From: CAZLBV01 sp964557845
Lineage (GTDB): Bacteria > Acidobacteriota > Aminicenantia > Aminicenantales > Aminicenantaceae
Assembly: GCA_964557845.1 (NCBI GenBank)
Contig: CAZLBV010000336.1
Location: 1 to 6,356 of the forward strand
Length of the DNA: 6,356 nt
Direction of reading: 5' to 3'
Shown here: positions 1 to 6,199 of the stretch, one piece after another
How positions within the stretch are numbered: position 1 is the first letter of the stretch
Layout: every line of letters starts with the position of its first letter
Made by a program: the position numbers and the translations under genes
The notes under the pieces: model-generated
What the model was told of the DNA's origin: nothing
Database searches by the model: none
Seen by the model: the letters and a program-made list of their open reading frames with translations, nothing else

Positions 1-471
1 TCTCCGGCCTTTTTCCATATCTGCCTGGGAAACAAATATGATGGTTTGGGTGTAACGGGAAAAAAGTCTTTCTAATAAAATGTATCCCCAGCGCAAAAAA
101 TAATTCCTATAGTAAAGATAATGGATACCATGAAGGGTGTGAATCACAACCGGGATCCCGGATCTGAACGCAGCCCACCGGCCATAAATTCCCGCAACTC
201 CTCCGTGGGTATGAACAATATCATATCCTTTATCCCTCATTAAATTCCGCAGCTTCTTGATCGCTTTTAGGCTTGTAATTTTCCGGATAGAAACAGGGTG
301 ATGACGAATACTCTTTTGTTTCAGCTCTTCAACCAAAGGCCCGTTATCTTGCGAACACACCTCAACGTCAAACCTGCTTTTATCCAACCCATCAGCAATG
401 GAAAGCAGATTTTTCTGTCCCCCTCCTAAAAAAGGACGGTCGATCATTTCCAGGATCCTGATCTTATTCAT
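1..471 (-). CDS. Glycosyltransferase family 4 protein, N-terminal part (cut by window edge)
   Basis: Translating the minus strand from the ATG at 471 gives 157 codons with no stop, running off the left edge, so only the N-terminal (acceptor-binding) Rossmann domain is visible. It begins MNKIRILEMIDRPFLGGGQK, the usual GT4 opening of a beta strand followed by a glycine-rich loop. VHTHGGVAGIYGRWAA at about residues 89-104 and PVVIHTLHGIHY at about 109-120 match the H-T-H-x(3)-A-G-x(2)-G-R and V-H-G signatures of GT4 enzymes in exopolysaccharide and O-antigen clusters. The segment ends at IIFVSQAD, the 'V-S' strand that precedes the interdomain linker. The family transfers a sugar from a nucleotide donor with retention of configuration, at the cytoplasmic face of the membrane. 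Donor and acceptor cannot be told here, because the donor domain with its E-x7-E motif lies outside the window. The gene starts 17 bases after the upstream GT2 stop, with no strong Shine-Dalgarno. An in-frame TAG three codons upstream makes this ATG the first possible start. Confidence 0.88.
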   Translation of the reverse strand, partial: MNKIRILEMIDRPFLGGGQKNLLSIADGLDKSRFDVEVCSQDNGPLVEELKQKSIRHHPVSIRKITSLKAIKKLRNLMRDKGYDIVHTHGGVAGIYGRWAAFRSGIPVVIHTLHGIHYLYYRNYFLRWGYILLERLFSRYTQTIIFVSQADMEKGRR

Positions 472-488
472 TATGTTCTATTTTAATT

Positions 489-1391
489 TTATTTACTCTC
501 TTTTTCAGGCGGTCTCAACAATTTAAAAAATTCTTTTTTTCTGGCTGCTGATCCATCCTTGGCTAATCTGCTTTTTACATAAGAAAAAAGGAAAACGATC
601 CGTAAGTAGATCTTCAATAAAAAAAGAGACAGTCTGGAATTATGTTTTTGATAAAAATACAGTTGGCTCCTTCGGTAATGTAAACGGTTCTTTAAGCTTT
701 CCGCAACCGAACTTCCTCCTCCTTTATGATACACCCTAACAGAAGGAGTTAATATCAATTTGTACTTTTTCTGCTGCAAACGATAACAGAGGTCAATATC
801 CTCAAAATAAAGAAAAAAATTATCATCAAAAAATCTAACTTCCTCAAGAGACTTTTTTCTGATCAATATACAGGCCCCGCTCAACCATCGGACGGCTATA
901 TCGCGGCGGAGGTAGCGCAGTCTTTTTTTCCAGATATAATTTAATATTGATCTCTTCAGCAGTTCATGTAAGAAATCGACTTTGTATCCGAACGAAACCT
1001 GATATTGGTTTTCATTGGAATACAATAGGGGACCGACCGCTCCTATGTTTTCATCTGATTTTAAGATACTGAGAAGTTCCCGCAGCGCCCCTGGTGGGAC
1101 TGCGGTATCGGTATTAAGCAGTAGAACATAATCACCCCGGGATACCTGAATCCCCTGGTTATTAGCCCATGCAAACCCCCTATTTTCTGTGTTTATTAAA
1201 AGGTTAACTACCGGATATTTTTCTCTAATCAATTCCGGACTTTCATCTTTAGATCCATTATCCACTACCAGTATCTCTGTCTGTTCATAAAAAGGATCAC
1301 GAATCAAAGAATCTAAACAGTCTTCAATGAAGACTTTTCCGTTATAATTGACCAGAATCACCGATATTTCTGGATTTTGTTTACTGATCAA
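489..1391 (-). CDS. Glycosyltransferase family 2 protein, rhamnosyltransferase-like (WbbL type)
   Basis: This 300-residue GT2 (GT-A fold, inverting) enzyme is complete. ISVILVNYNG near residues 9-18 is the first nucleotide-binding strand. VVDNGSKDES (42-51) carries the acidic residue that binds the nucleoside. LLLNTDT (90-96) is the DxD-like metal/diphosphate site. SGACILIRKK (171-180) followed by FFLYFEDIDLCYRL (192-205), with the E-D-x-D acceptor-side/catalytic-base region, and YHKGGGSS (221-228) are typical of the WbbL-like rhamnosyltransferase group. A hydrophobic stretch at about 256-272 followed by a Lys/Arg-rich tail suggests C-terminal association with the inner membrane. The start is TTG at 1391. 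An in-frame TAG lies four codons upstream, there is no in-frame Met before the catalytic domain, and an AGAGGA site stands 5 bases upstream, so TTG is well supported. The start lies inside the 3' end of the upstream GT4 gene (11-base overlap), which implies translational coupling. Rhamnose as donor is inferred from family resemblance and is not proven. Confidence 0.9.
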   Translation of the reverse strand: MISKQNPEISVILVNYNGKVFIEDCLDSLIRDPFYEQTEILVVDNGSKDESPELIREKYPVVNLLINTENRGFAWANNQGIQVSRGDYVLLLNTDTAVPPGALRELLSILKSDENIGAVGPLLYSNENQYQVSFGYKVDFLHELLKRSILNYIWKKRLRYLRRDIAVRWLSGACILIRKKSLEEVRFFDDNFFLYFEDIDLCYRLQQKKYKLILTPSVRVYHKGGGSSVAESLKNRLHYRRSQLYFYQKHNSRLSLFLLKIYLRIVFLFSYVKSRLAKDGSAARKKEFFKLLRPPEKESK

Positions 1392-2532
1392 TGCATTCCT
1401 CTATCAGGCGTGTGATCTTGTTAACCTGAATATTTATATCGAATCGCTTTTTTACAGTAGCTCTGGCTCTTAAGGCAGCGGCAGATGTCTTTTCCCCGTC
1501 CTTAAGAAGTGGTTTGAGCACAGAGACTAGATCTTCCGGTTCATCAGAAGGAGCTAGAAATCCATTGGTCCCATCCTCAATTATCTCAGGAATGCCACCT
1601 GATCGCACTGCCACAACCGGCGTATCAACACTCATGGCCTCTATGATCACCCGGCCAAAGGATTCACTGCGGGAAGCTACGATCAAGATGTCCATGGACT
1701 GGATGATATCCAAAACATTTTCCATTCTTCCTGTAAAGATCACATCTTCATTAAGAGACAGCTCATGTTTCCTTTTCTCTAACCCGAGAAAATACTTCCT
1801 ATCCTTGATCTCTCCGACAATCAACAGCTTGAGCGCAGGGAAAAGGAGCTTAAGCTGAGCAAAGGCTTCCATGACTTTGCTCTGCCCTTTTTCCGGACAA
1901 ACTCTTCCCACCATCCCCAGGATCGTATCACTTTCTTTTAATCCCAACTTATCCCTTGTTTCGGAGCGGGTTTGATCCTGATGATAGTTTAAAGGGATGC
2001 CATTATAAACCAAGCTGATTTTTCTATGATCATAAAAGGGAGCCTTTGTTGCCTGAGAATTTACAACAACCCGGCAGGAAATGCCGGTTATGAATTTGAT
2101 CAGGGATCTGTTCCCAAGAAAACACCAAAACTGGGTATTTCCCCCCCTTAATATCTCATGTAAAATCCATATGTGGGGCCGGCGACACATGCGGGCGGCT
2201 AAGGCGCCACTGAAGACAACAGCGGAATTGGTAAATATCAGATCTATATTTTGTTCCCTAATGATCTTTCGGATGGTAAAAATACTCTTAACATTCCAAA
2301 TCCAGGCAAAAGGCTGCCGCCATAGACGAGCCTTATCTGACAGCCACCATTTAATCGGAACGATCATTAAATCGATACCCAATTTATTAGCTTCTCTTCC
2401 CAAAGCTCCAGAGCGAGGGATTATCAGAAAACTCTTGAATTTGGCCCGGTCCAGCCTCTCGATTGTTTGGAGAAGCATGATCTCCGCACCGTTCAATTCA
2501 GCGGAATGGGACACGAACAGAATTTTTTTCAT
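1381..2532 (-). CDS. Glycosyltransferase family 4 protein (GT-B fold)
   Basis: This is a complete GT4 enzyme of 383 residues from the ATG at 2532. The N-terminal domain opens MKKILFVSHSAELNGAEIML, with the G-A-E loop and following helix typical of GT4. The linker carries VVNSQATK and VYNGIP (about 157-181). The C-terminal donor domain starts at about 205 with GMVGRVCPEKGQ, where the R and K bind the donor phosphates, then LLIVGEIKD and VIFTGRMENV. The E-x7-E motif is ESFGRVIIE, Glu290 and Glu298. SGGIPEIIEDGTNGFL follows, completing the nucleotide-sugar site. No signal peptide or membrane helix is visible, so it should be a cytoplasmic or peripheral enzyme adding one sugar to a lipid-linked glycan. 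The ATG overlaps the upstream gene's TGA by one base (TGATG), so translation is probably re-initiated by the same ribosomes. A TTG directly before this ATG (at 2535) is a possible but less likely start, giving 384 residues. The donor sugar is unknown. Confidence 0.92.
   Translation of the reverse strand: MKKILFVSHSAELNGAEIMLLQTIERLDRAKFKSFLIIPRSGALGREANKLGIDLMIVPIKWWLSDKARLWRQPFAWIWNVKSIFTIRKIIREQNIDLIFTNSAVVFSGALAARMCRRPHIWILHEILRGGNTQFWCFLGNRSLIKFITGISCRVVVNSQATKAPFYDHRKISLVYNGIPLNYHQDQTRSETRDKLGLKESDTILGMVGRVCPEKGQSKVMEAFAQLKLLFPALKLLIVGEIKDRKYFLGLEKRKHELSLNEDVIFTGRMENVLDIIQSMDILIVASRSESFGRVIIEAMSVDTPVVAVRSGGIPEIIEDGTNGFLAPSDEPEDLVSVLKPLLKDGEKTSAAALRARATVKKRFDINIQVNKITRLIEECIDQ
1397..1402 (-). 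promoter_or_regulatory. Ribosome binding site fixing a TTG start
   Basis: On the minus strand the hexamer AGAGGA lies 5 bases before the TTG at 1391, inside the end of the upstream GT4 gene. It decides the start of the GT2 gene: no ATG or GTG is available in that frame between the preceding stop and the conserved catalytic domain. Confidence 0.6.
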
Positions 2533-3665
2533 CAAGACTCATTCACATTTTGATAAAATTCCAGAGTTTCAGACGCAGCCTTTTCCCAACTGAAATCGAG
2601 GACACGTTTTTTCCCAGTCTGGATCAACCGCATACGCAGGGTACTATCACCAAGAAGGATCCTGATCTTTTCAGCTATATCTCCAGGACTGTCAGGGTCA
2701 AAGTAGAGAGCGGCATCCCCGCCAACTTCAGGTAGGGCTCCTCTACTAGATGCAGTTATGGGAACTCCGCAGGCCATAGCCTCCAGTAAAGGGATTCCAA
2801 AACCTTCATGCCACGAAGGAAAAACAAAAAGTTCTGCACGGCTATAAAGATATTTTAGCTTACGGTCATCGACATAATTTAACATTACAACAGAATTTTC
2901 CAGCTTAAACTGGCGTATCTTGTCCAATATCCGCTCATGCTCTTCTCCTTTTGGACCTGCTAGGACCAAAAAATGGTCGTGGTATTCTTCCCGAACCAAG
3001 GAAAATGCCTGAAGTAGATTGACCAGGTTTTTCCGAGCCTCAGTAGCCCCTATAAACAGCAAAAATGAAGATGGAAGATGATATTCTGATCCGAGGTTTT
3101 CTATTTCTGGCGGGATCGTTTCTGTCCAGAAAGAATGGTCTATTCCCGGATAGATGACCTTTAATTTTTTCTCAACCCCAGGAAAATAACGGAGGATCTG
3201 ATTTTGGCTATCCCTTGAAATCGTCATCACTCCATCTGCTTTTTCCAGCGATTGTCTAATCCGTGAGGTGAAACTTTTTCTTGCCTCTCTGTTACTTAAC
3301 TGGGGATATTCCAAAAAAAACAGATCAAAAATAGTCACAATTTTTTTACCCCGAGTCGGTAAGATCAAGGGTGTAGGCGAATGAGTAAGGTCCAGCCTCG
3401 TTCTGAAAATAAAATCAAGGCGGGGCCAGTTCATACGGTACCAGGCAAAATTGACTGCTTTGACCGGAATTCGACAATCGAGGAAACTCCCTCGCTTAAA
3501 CGGAGGGACCTTCTCTGATCTAAACCTGTCTTTCCAAGATGATGAAAAAAGAAAATATTCATTTTTTTCATCAATCCTGGCCAAGGCAAACAGCAGATTT
3601 TTGAAAAGGATACCAACACCCGTCTCCTCCTTGAGAAAAGGACGAATGTCGATTCCTATGCGCAT
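2532..3665 (-). CDS. Glycosyltransferase family 4 protein (WbaZ/mannosyltransferase-like), first gene of operon
   Basis: This complete 377-residue GT4 enzyme begins MRIGIDIRPFLKEETGVG, the opening of the subgroup often annotated as mannosyl- or WbaZ-like transferases of O-antigen and exopolysaccharide loci. LTHSPTPLILP (93-103) and VTIFDLFFLEYP (110-121) match that subgroup's acceptor domain. ADGVMTISRDSQ and VIYPGIDHSFW lead into the donor domain. FIGATEARKN (204-213) holds the Arg-Lys pair that binds the donor diphosphate. SWHEGFGIPLLEAMACGVP (284-302) contains the E-x7-E motif, Glu287 and Glu295, followed by GALPEVGGDAALYFDP. It should be a retaining, GDP- or UDP-sugar-using enzyme at the inner face of the membrane. 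I see no targeting signal. It is first in a leftward operon and diverges from the M20 gene. The ATG has no recognisable Shine-Dalgarno but lies 9 bases downstream of a promoter -10 element (see the promoter entry). The exact sugar specificity is not determined. Confidence 0.92.
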   Translation of the reverse strand: MRIGIDIRPFLKEETGVGILFKNLLFALARIDEKNEYFLFSSSWKDRFRSEKVPPFKRGSFLDCRIPVKAVNFAWYRMNWPRLDFIFRTRLDLTHSPTPLILPTRGKKIVTIFDLFFLEYPQLSNREARKSFTSRIRQSLEKADGVMTISRDSQNQILRYFPGVEKKLKVIYPGIDHSFWTETIPPEIENLGSEYHLPSSFLLFIGATEARKNLVNLLQAFSLVREEYHDHFLVLAGPKGEEHERILDKIRQFKLENSVVMLNYVDDRKLKYLYSRAELFVFPSWHEGFGIPLLEAMACGVPITASSRGALPEVGGDAALYFDPDSPGDIAEKIRILLGDSTLRMRLIQTGKKRVLDFSWEKAASETLEFYQNVNES

Positions 3666-3674
3666 TTTTGAGTT

Positions 3675-3703
3675 AATTTATTCGCAATATCGGGAAAAGT
3701 CAA
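3675..3703 (-). promoter_or_regulatory. Promoter of the glycosyltransferase operon (sigma-70 type)
   Basis: Minus strand: -35 TTGACT (3703-3698, five of six consensus bases), a spacer of exactly 17 bases, then -10 TAAATT (3680-3675, four of six). Only nine bases separate the -10 box from the ATG at 3665, so transcription should start about two to four bases before the start codon. With no Shine-Dalgarno present, this predicts a leaderless or nearly leaderless mRNA. The spacing and position are seen directly; promoter activity is inferred. Confidence 0.55.
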
Positions 3704-3732
3704 GCCGCCCCGGATAGAAGATCCCCCATTTT

Positions 3733-3769
3733 AAAGATCAAACTGCCTGAAATATGCCGATAGATCTTT
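3733..3769. repeat. Inverted repeat between divergent promoters
   Basis: AAAGATC (3733-3739) and GATCTTT (3763-3769) are perfect 7-base arms separated by 23 bases, with centres 30 bases apart, or about three helical turns. A further AAGATC occurs at 3718-3723 in the same orientation as the left arm. The repeat sits between the leftward and rightward promoter candidates, where a dimeric regulator could bind. The right arm runs into a T tract, but the long AT-rich loop makes a terminator unlikely. It may be chance in AT-rich DNA. Confidence 0.3.
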
Positions 3770-3775
3770 TTTAAT

Positions 3776-3805
3776 TTGTTTAAATAATCCGTATCATGTT
3801 AGAAT
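3776..3805 (+). promoter_or_regulatory. Candidate promoter of the M20 hydrolase gene
   Basis: TTGTTT (3776-3781, three of six -35 consensus bases) is followed 18 bases later by TAGAAT (3800-3805, five of six -10 consensus bases). This would start transcription near 3812 and leave a leader of about 50 bases. The -10 box is good and the -35 box poor. AT-rich DNA offers many such matches, so this is tentative. Confidence 0.35.
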
Positions 3806-3848
3806 TGAAATGGAAGAGAAATAGGATTCAACCAATATTGTAATATTC

Positions 3849-3853
3849 AGGAG
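3849..3853 (+). promoter_or_regulatory. Ribosome binding site of the M20 gene
   Basis: AGGAG lies 8 bases before the ATG at 3862. The spacing is ideal and supports that start. Confidence 0.75.
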
Positions 3854-3861
3854 ACGCTGCT

Positions 3862-5106
3862 ATGAGTAATGAAACCGCCAAAACTCTCGACAAGATCATG
3901 CGACGGATCGAAGCCTTTAGGGATGATATGATAGATTTTCAGATAAAACTCTGTTCCTTCCCCGCCATAGCTCCCGAAAGCGGAGGCGAGGGAGAAGCAA
4001 AAAAAGCTGAAGTTCTCTTGGATTTTCTAAAAAAGAATAAAATCAAGAATTTAGAGGTCATTAAAGCTCCTGATTTAGAGGCATCTTGTGGTTATAGACC
4101 CAACATTATTGCAAAATATCCTGGTTTGTCATCTCAAAAAACCATATGGATCATGACTCATATGGATGTTGTGCCTCCGGGAGAATTATCCCAATGGAAG
4201 GGAAATCCATTCAAAGCCTGGGTGGAAGAAGGAAAGATCTACGGCCGGGGAGTTGAAGACAACCAACAGGATATGGTTGCCTCTTTATTTGCGTTAAAAG
4301 CATTCATGGCCGAAGGTATTAAAACCAAGTATGACATAGGCATAGTTCTGGTTGCTGACGAGGAAACCGGAAATAAAAAAGGGATCGATCATGTGATCAA
4401 AAAAACGAATCCTTTTAAAAAACAGGATTTTATCATCGTACCGGATGCAGGAAATTCCGATGGGACCATGATAGAGATAGCTGAAAAGAGCATAATCTGG
4501 CTGAAGATCAAGACTCTGGGTAAACAGGCACATGGATCCACTCCGGAAAAGGGTATTAACAGTTTTAAAGCTGCCTCCTACCTTATTCAAGAGTTGGACT
4601 CTCTTTATAAGATTTTTGATCACACCGATCCACTATTCTCGCCTTCGATATCTACCTTTGAACCCACCAAAAAAGAACAAAATGTCCCCAATATCAATAC
4701 TATTCCTGGAGAAGATATCTTCTATATGGACTGCCGTATCCTTCCGGAATACACCATCGATCAGGTTAAAAAGGAGATAAAAGCGATCAGCACAAAAATA
4801 GAAAAACAATTCAATGTGGACATCAACATAACCGATGAACAAAGCAATCCCGCTGCTCCACCTACCCCTCCAGATTCTCCGGTGGTGATCGCCCTAAAAC
4901 AAGCGGTCAAGGACATAACAGGACGTGACGCTATTCCGGTTGGAATCGGAGGCGGAACCGTAGCCGCTTTTTTTAGAAATGCCGATTATCATGCCGCCTG
5001 CTGGTCAACTATTGCAGATACAGCCCACCAACCAAATGAATATTGTATTATTGATAATATGGTCAGTGATGCTAAGGTGTTTGCGCATATATTCCTCCAA
5101 GACTAA
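3862..5106 (+). CDS. M20 family zinc metallohydrolase (probable dipeptidase/aminopeptidase-like)
   Basis: This complete 414-residue protein should be a cytoplasmic di-zinc hydrolase of the M20 family; no signal peptide is visible. Metal and catalytic residues appear in family order: His100 in THMDVVPPG (Asp102 supports it), bridging Asp133 in GRGVEDNQQ, general base Glu167 and ligand Glu168 in ADEETG, Asp195 in IIVPDAG, and His389 in TAHQPNEY. The inserted dimerisation ('lid') domain, about 208-325, includes QAHGSTP with His224, the residue that reaches the partner subunit's active site in this family. GIGGGT (361-366) precedes the last metal ligand. All key residues are present, so it should be active. 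DapE and ArgE have Glu at the fifth ligand position. Asp there is the pattern I recall for M20 dipeptidases and aminopeptidases such as PepV and PepT, so a peptidase role is favoured, although such proteins are often labelled succinyl-diaminopimelate desuccinylase. Overall wording (GRGVEDNQQ, FEPTKKE, NVPNINTIPGED) strongly recalls Thermococcales homologues. The gene stands alone, divergent from the glycosyltransferases and convergent with the deacetylase. Confidence 0.9.
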   Translation: MSNETAKTLDKIMRRIEAFRDDMIDFQIKLCSFPAIAPESGGEGEAKKAEVLLDFLKKNKIKNLEVIKAPDLEASCGYRPNIIAKYPGLSSQKTIWIMTHMDVVPPGELSQWKGNPFKAWVEEGKIYGRGVEDNQQDMVASLFALKAFMAEGIKTKYDIGIVLVADEETGNKKGIDHVIKKTNPFKKQDFIIVPDAGNSDGTMIEIAEKSIIWLKIKTLGKQAHGSTPEKGINSFKAASYLIQELDSLYKIFDHTDPLFSPSISTFEPTKKEQNVPNINTIPGEDIFYMDCRILPEYTIDQVKKEIKAISTKIEKQFNVDINITDEQSNPAAPPTPPDSPVVIALKQAVKDITGRDAIPVGIGGGTVAAFFRNADYHAACWSTIADTAHQPNEYCIIDNMVSDAKVFAHIFLQD

Positions 5107-5135
5107 ATTCTGGATTATTTATCTGAACTATTCAT

Positions 5136-5159
5136 AAAAAATGCTGATAGGTATATCAA
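5136..5159 (-). terminator. Candidate weak terminator downstream of the deacetylase gene
   Basis: On the minus strand TGATA (5158-5154) and TATCA (5149-5145) form a 5-bp stem, extendable by one T-G wobble pair, around a 4-base loop. A run of six T (5141-5136) follows two bases later. The layout fits a rho-independent terminator for the leftward ppdK-deacetylase transcript, but the stem is short and AT-rich. Confidence 0.3.
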
Positions 5160-5179
5160 ATTATTTACAATGGATCGAT

Positions 5180-5226
5180 AGGGAGACCAGAACATGAAGC
5201 TATTGGCGTTCGACAATCCTTCGTGA
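5180..5226 (+). other. Mini-ORF of ten codons with Shine-Dalgarno in the convergent gap
   Basis: AGGGAG (5180-5185) lies 8 bases before an ATG at 5194 that opens MKLLAFDNPS and stops at TGA 5224-5226. The ribosome site is as good as that of the M20 gene, but the peptide is tiny and points toward the convergent deacetylase gene. It could be chance, a vestige of a lost gene, or a very short translated ORF. No function is claimed. Confidence 0.15.
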
Positions 5227-5240
5227 CCGAGGCTTTTTAC

Positions 5241-6197
5241 TCATCCGTGAAGTCGGTAAGCCTTCCTGGCCACATTAATGGTGTTCATATGGACCTTGAC
5301 CGTATCTTCAACATCATAGGCATAACCGCCGGCCAGTAATATCACCAGAGGAATACCTTGCCTACGAGCGCCCTCGATGATGATCTTATCTCTTTCCTGC
5401 AAGCCTTCACTGGTTATATCTAGGCCTCCCAACTGGTCTCGTTCATAAGGGTCGGCCCCGGCCAGATAAAAAACTAGATCCGGAGTTTCCTTTTCATACA
5501 GTGAAGGAAAATATTTTCTTATCTTTTCCAGGTAGGGTTCATCTCCATCGCCAGACCATAATCCCACATCCAGGGAACTATAGGATTTTTTTGCTGGATA
5601 AATATCCATTTGATGGATAGAAAAAGTAAAGGCATAATCTCTATCTTGGAAAATCGCGGCCGTACCATTACCCTGATGAACATCACAGTCCACCACCAAT
5701 ACCTTTTTTATCCTTTCTGAAACGATCATCTTTTCAAGCGCAACCGCTACATCATTGAAAACACAGAAACCTTCACCATGATCAGTAAAGGCATGATGAA
5801 AACCGCCTCCGATATGGAAAGAGAGACCTGAATCCAAAGCATCCTCAGCCGCCATAACCGTACCGCCGACCATAAGCAGAAAAAAATCCACCAGTTCCTT
5901 TGAAAACGGGATCTCAAGCACCCCCATCTCAGAAGAAGACAGCTTCCTTTCTCTTATTTTCCGAATATAACGTGAGGAATGCACCAACAGCAAGTCATCT
6001 TCTGGAGCGAATTCAGGATGAAGAAAATCACTCTGCTTGGCACCTTGAGAGAGCAGAGCTTCATAGATCATCCGGTATTTAGCCATGGGGAATACATGGT
6101 TTTTTGTGTCCACCATCCAGTATTTATCACTATAAACGAACTTGAAAGGAAATTTTTTTCTTCTTACAGTTCTAAGGATTCTCTTTACATCTAACAA
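5241..6197 (-). CDS. Histone deacetylase family protein (class IV/HDAC11-like)
   Basis: This 318-residue zinc amidohydrolase has the arginase-deacetylase fold. Catalytic features are intact: the His dyad His134-His135 in GGGFHHA, then GFCVFNDVAVA (143-153), zinc ligands Asp172 and His174 in VVDCDVHQGNGTA with second-sphere Asp170, zinc ligand Asp249 in LAGADPYERD, and catalytic Tyr292 in LAGGYAYD. The H-Q-G-N-G wording, rather than H-H-G-D-G, resembles class IV HDAC11 and its bacterial relatives. In bacteria such enzymes remove acetyl groups from protein lysines (AcuC acting on acetyl-CoA synthetase) or from acetylpolyamines; the substrate here is unknown. The start is TTG at 6197, two bases after the ppdK stop. 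The next in-frame start is ATG at residue 28, which would delete the conserved FKFVYSDKY strand, so TTG is preferred despite a weak Shine-Dalgarno. This start gives an unusual basic N-terminus (MLDVKRILRTVRRKKFPFK) ahead of the usual family beginning. The gene is probably co-transcribed and translationally coupled with ppdK. Confidence 0.92.
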   Translation of the reverse strand: MLDVKRILRTVRRKKFPFKFVYSDKYWMVDTKNHVFPMAKYRMIYEALLSQGAKQSDFLHPEFAPEDDLLLVHSSRYIRKIRERKLSSSEMGVLEIPFSKELVDFFLLMVGGTVMAAEDALDSGLSFHIGGGFHHAFTDHGEGFCVFNDVAVALEKMIVSERIKKVLVVDCDVHQGNGTAAIFQDRDYAFTFSIHQMDIYPAKKSYSSLDVGLWSGDGDEPYLEKIRKYFPSLYEKETPDLVFYLAGADPYERDQLGGLDITSEGLQERDKIIIEGARRQGIPLVILLAGGYAYDVEDTVKVHMNTINVARKAYRLHG

Positions 6198-6199
6198 GG

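Noticed and set aside
1514..1858. 114-codon open frame on the plus strand
   Set aside because: It lies wholly antisense to the GT4 donor domain. The Ser/Thr-rich translation looks like a reverse-strand shadow.
2081..2593. 170-codon open frame on the plus strand
   Set aside because: It is antisense to two strongly conserved glycosyltransferase genes and crosses their junction. It has no recognisable domain and low-complexity, shadow-like composition.
3451..3717. 88-codon plus-strand frame running into the divergent intergenic region
   Set aside because: It is mostly antisense to the first GT4 gene, has no family resemblance, and its end falls on that operon's promoter.
3733..3772. Inverted repeat ending in a T tract read as a terminator
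   Set aside because: The loop is 23 bases, the T tract is largely part of the stem, and it lies between divergent genes where no transcript needs ending.
4294..4842. Minus- and plus-strand frames inside the M20 gene
   Set aside because: All overlap the conserved lid and catalytic regions of a complete M20 enzyme, and none shows a motif of its own.
5218..5238. CCTT/GAGG hairpin followed by five T on the plus strand, a possible terminator for the M20 gene
   Set aside because: The stem is only four pairs including a wobble, and it lies more than 100 bases past the M20 stop. It is too weak to call.
5900..6194. Two plus-strand frames opposite the deacetylase N-terminus
   Set aside because: They are antisense to the conserved HDAC start and overlap each other, with no plausible ribosome site or domain.
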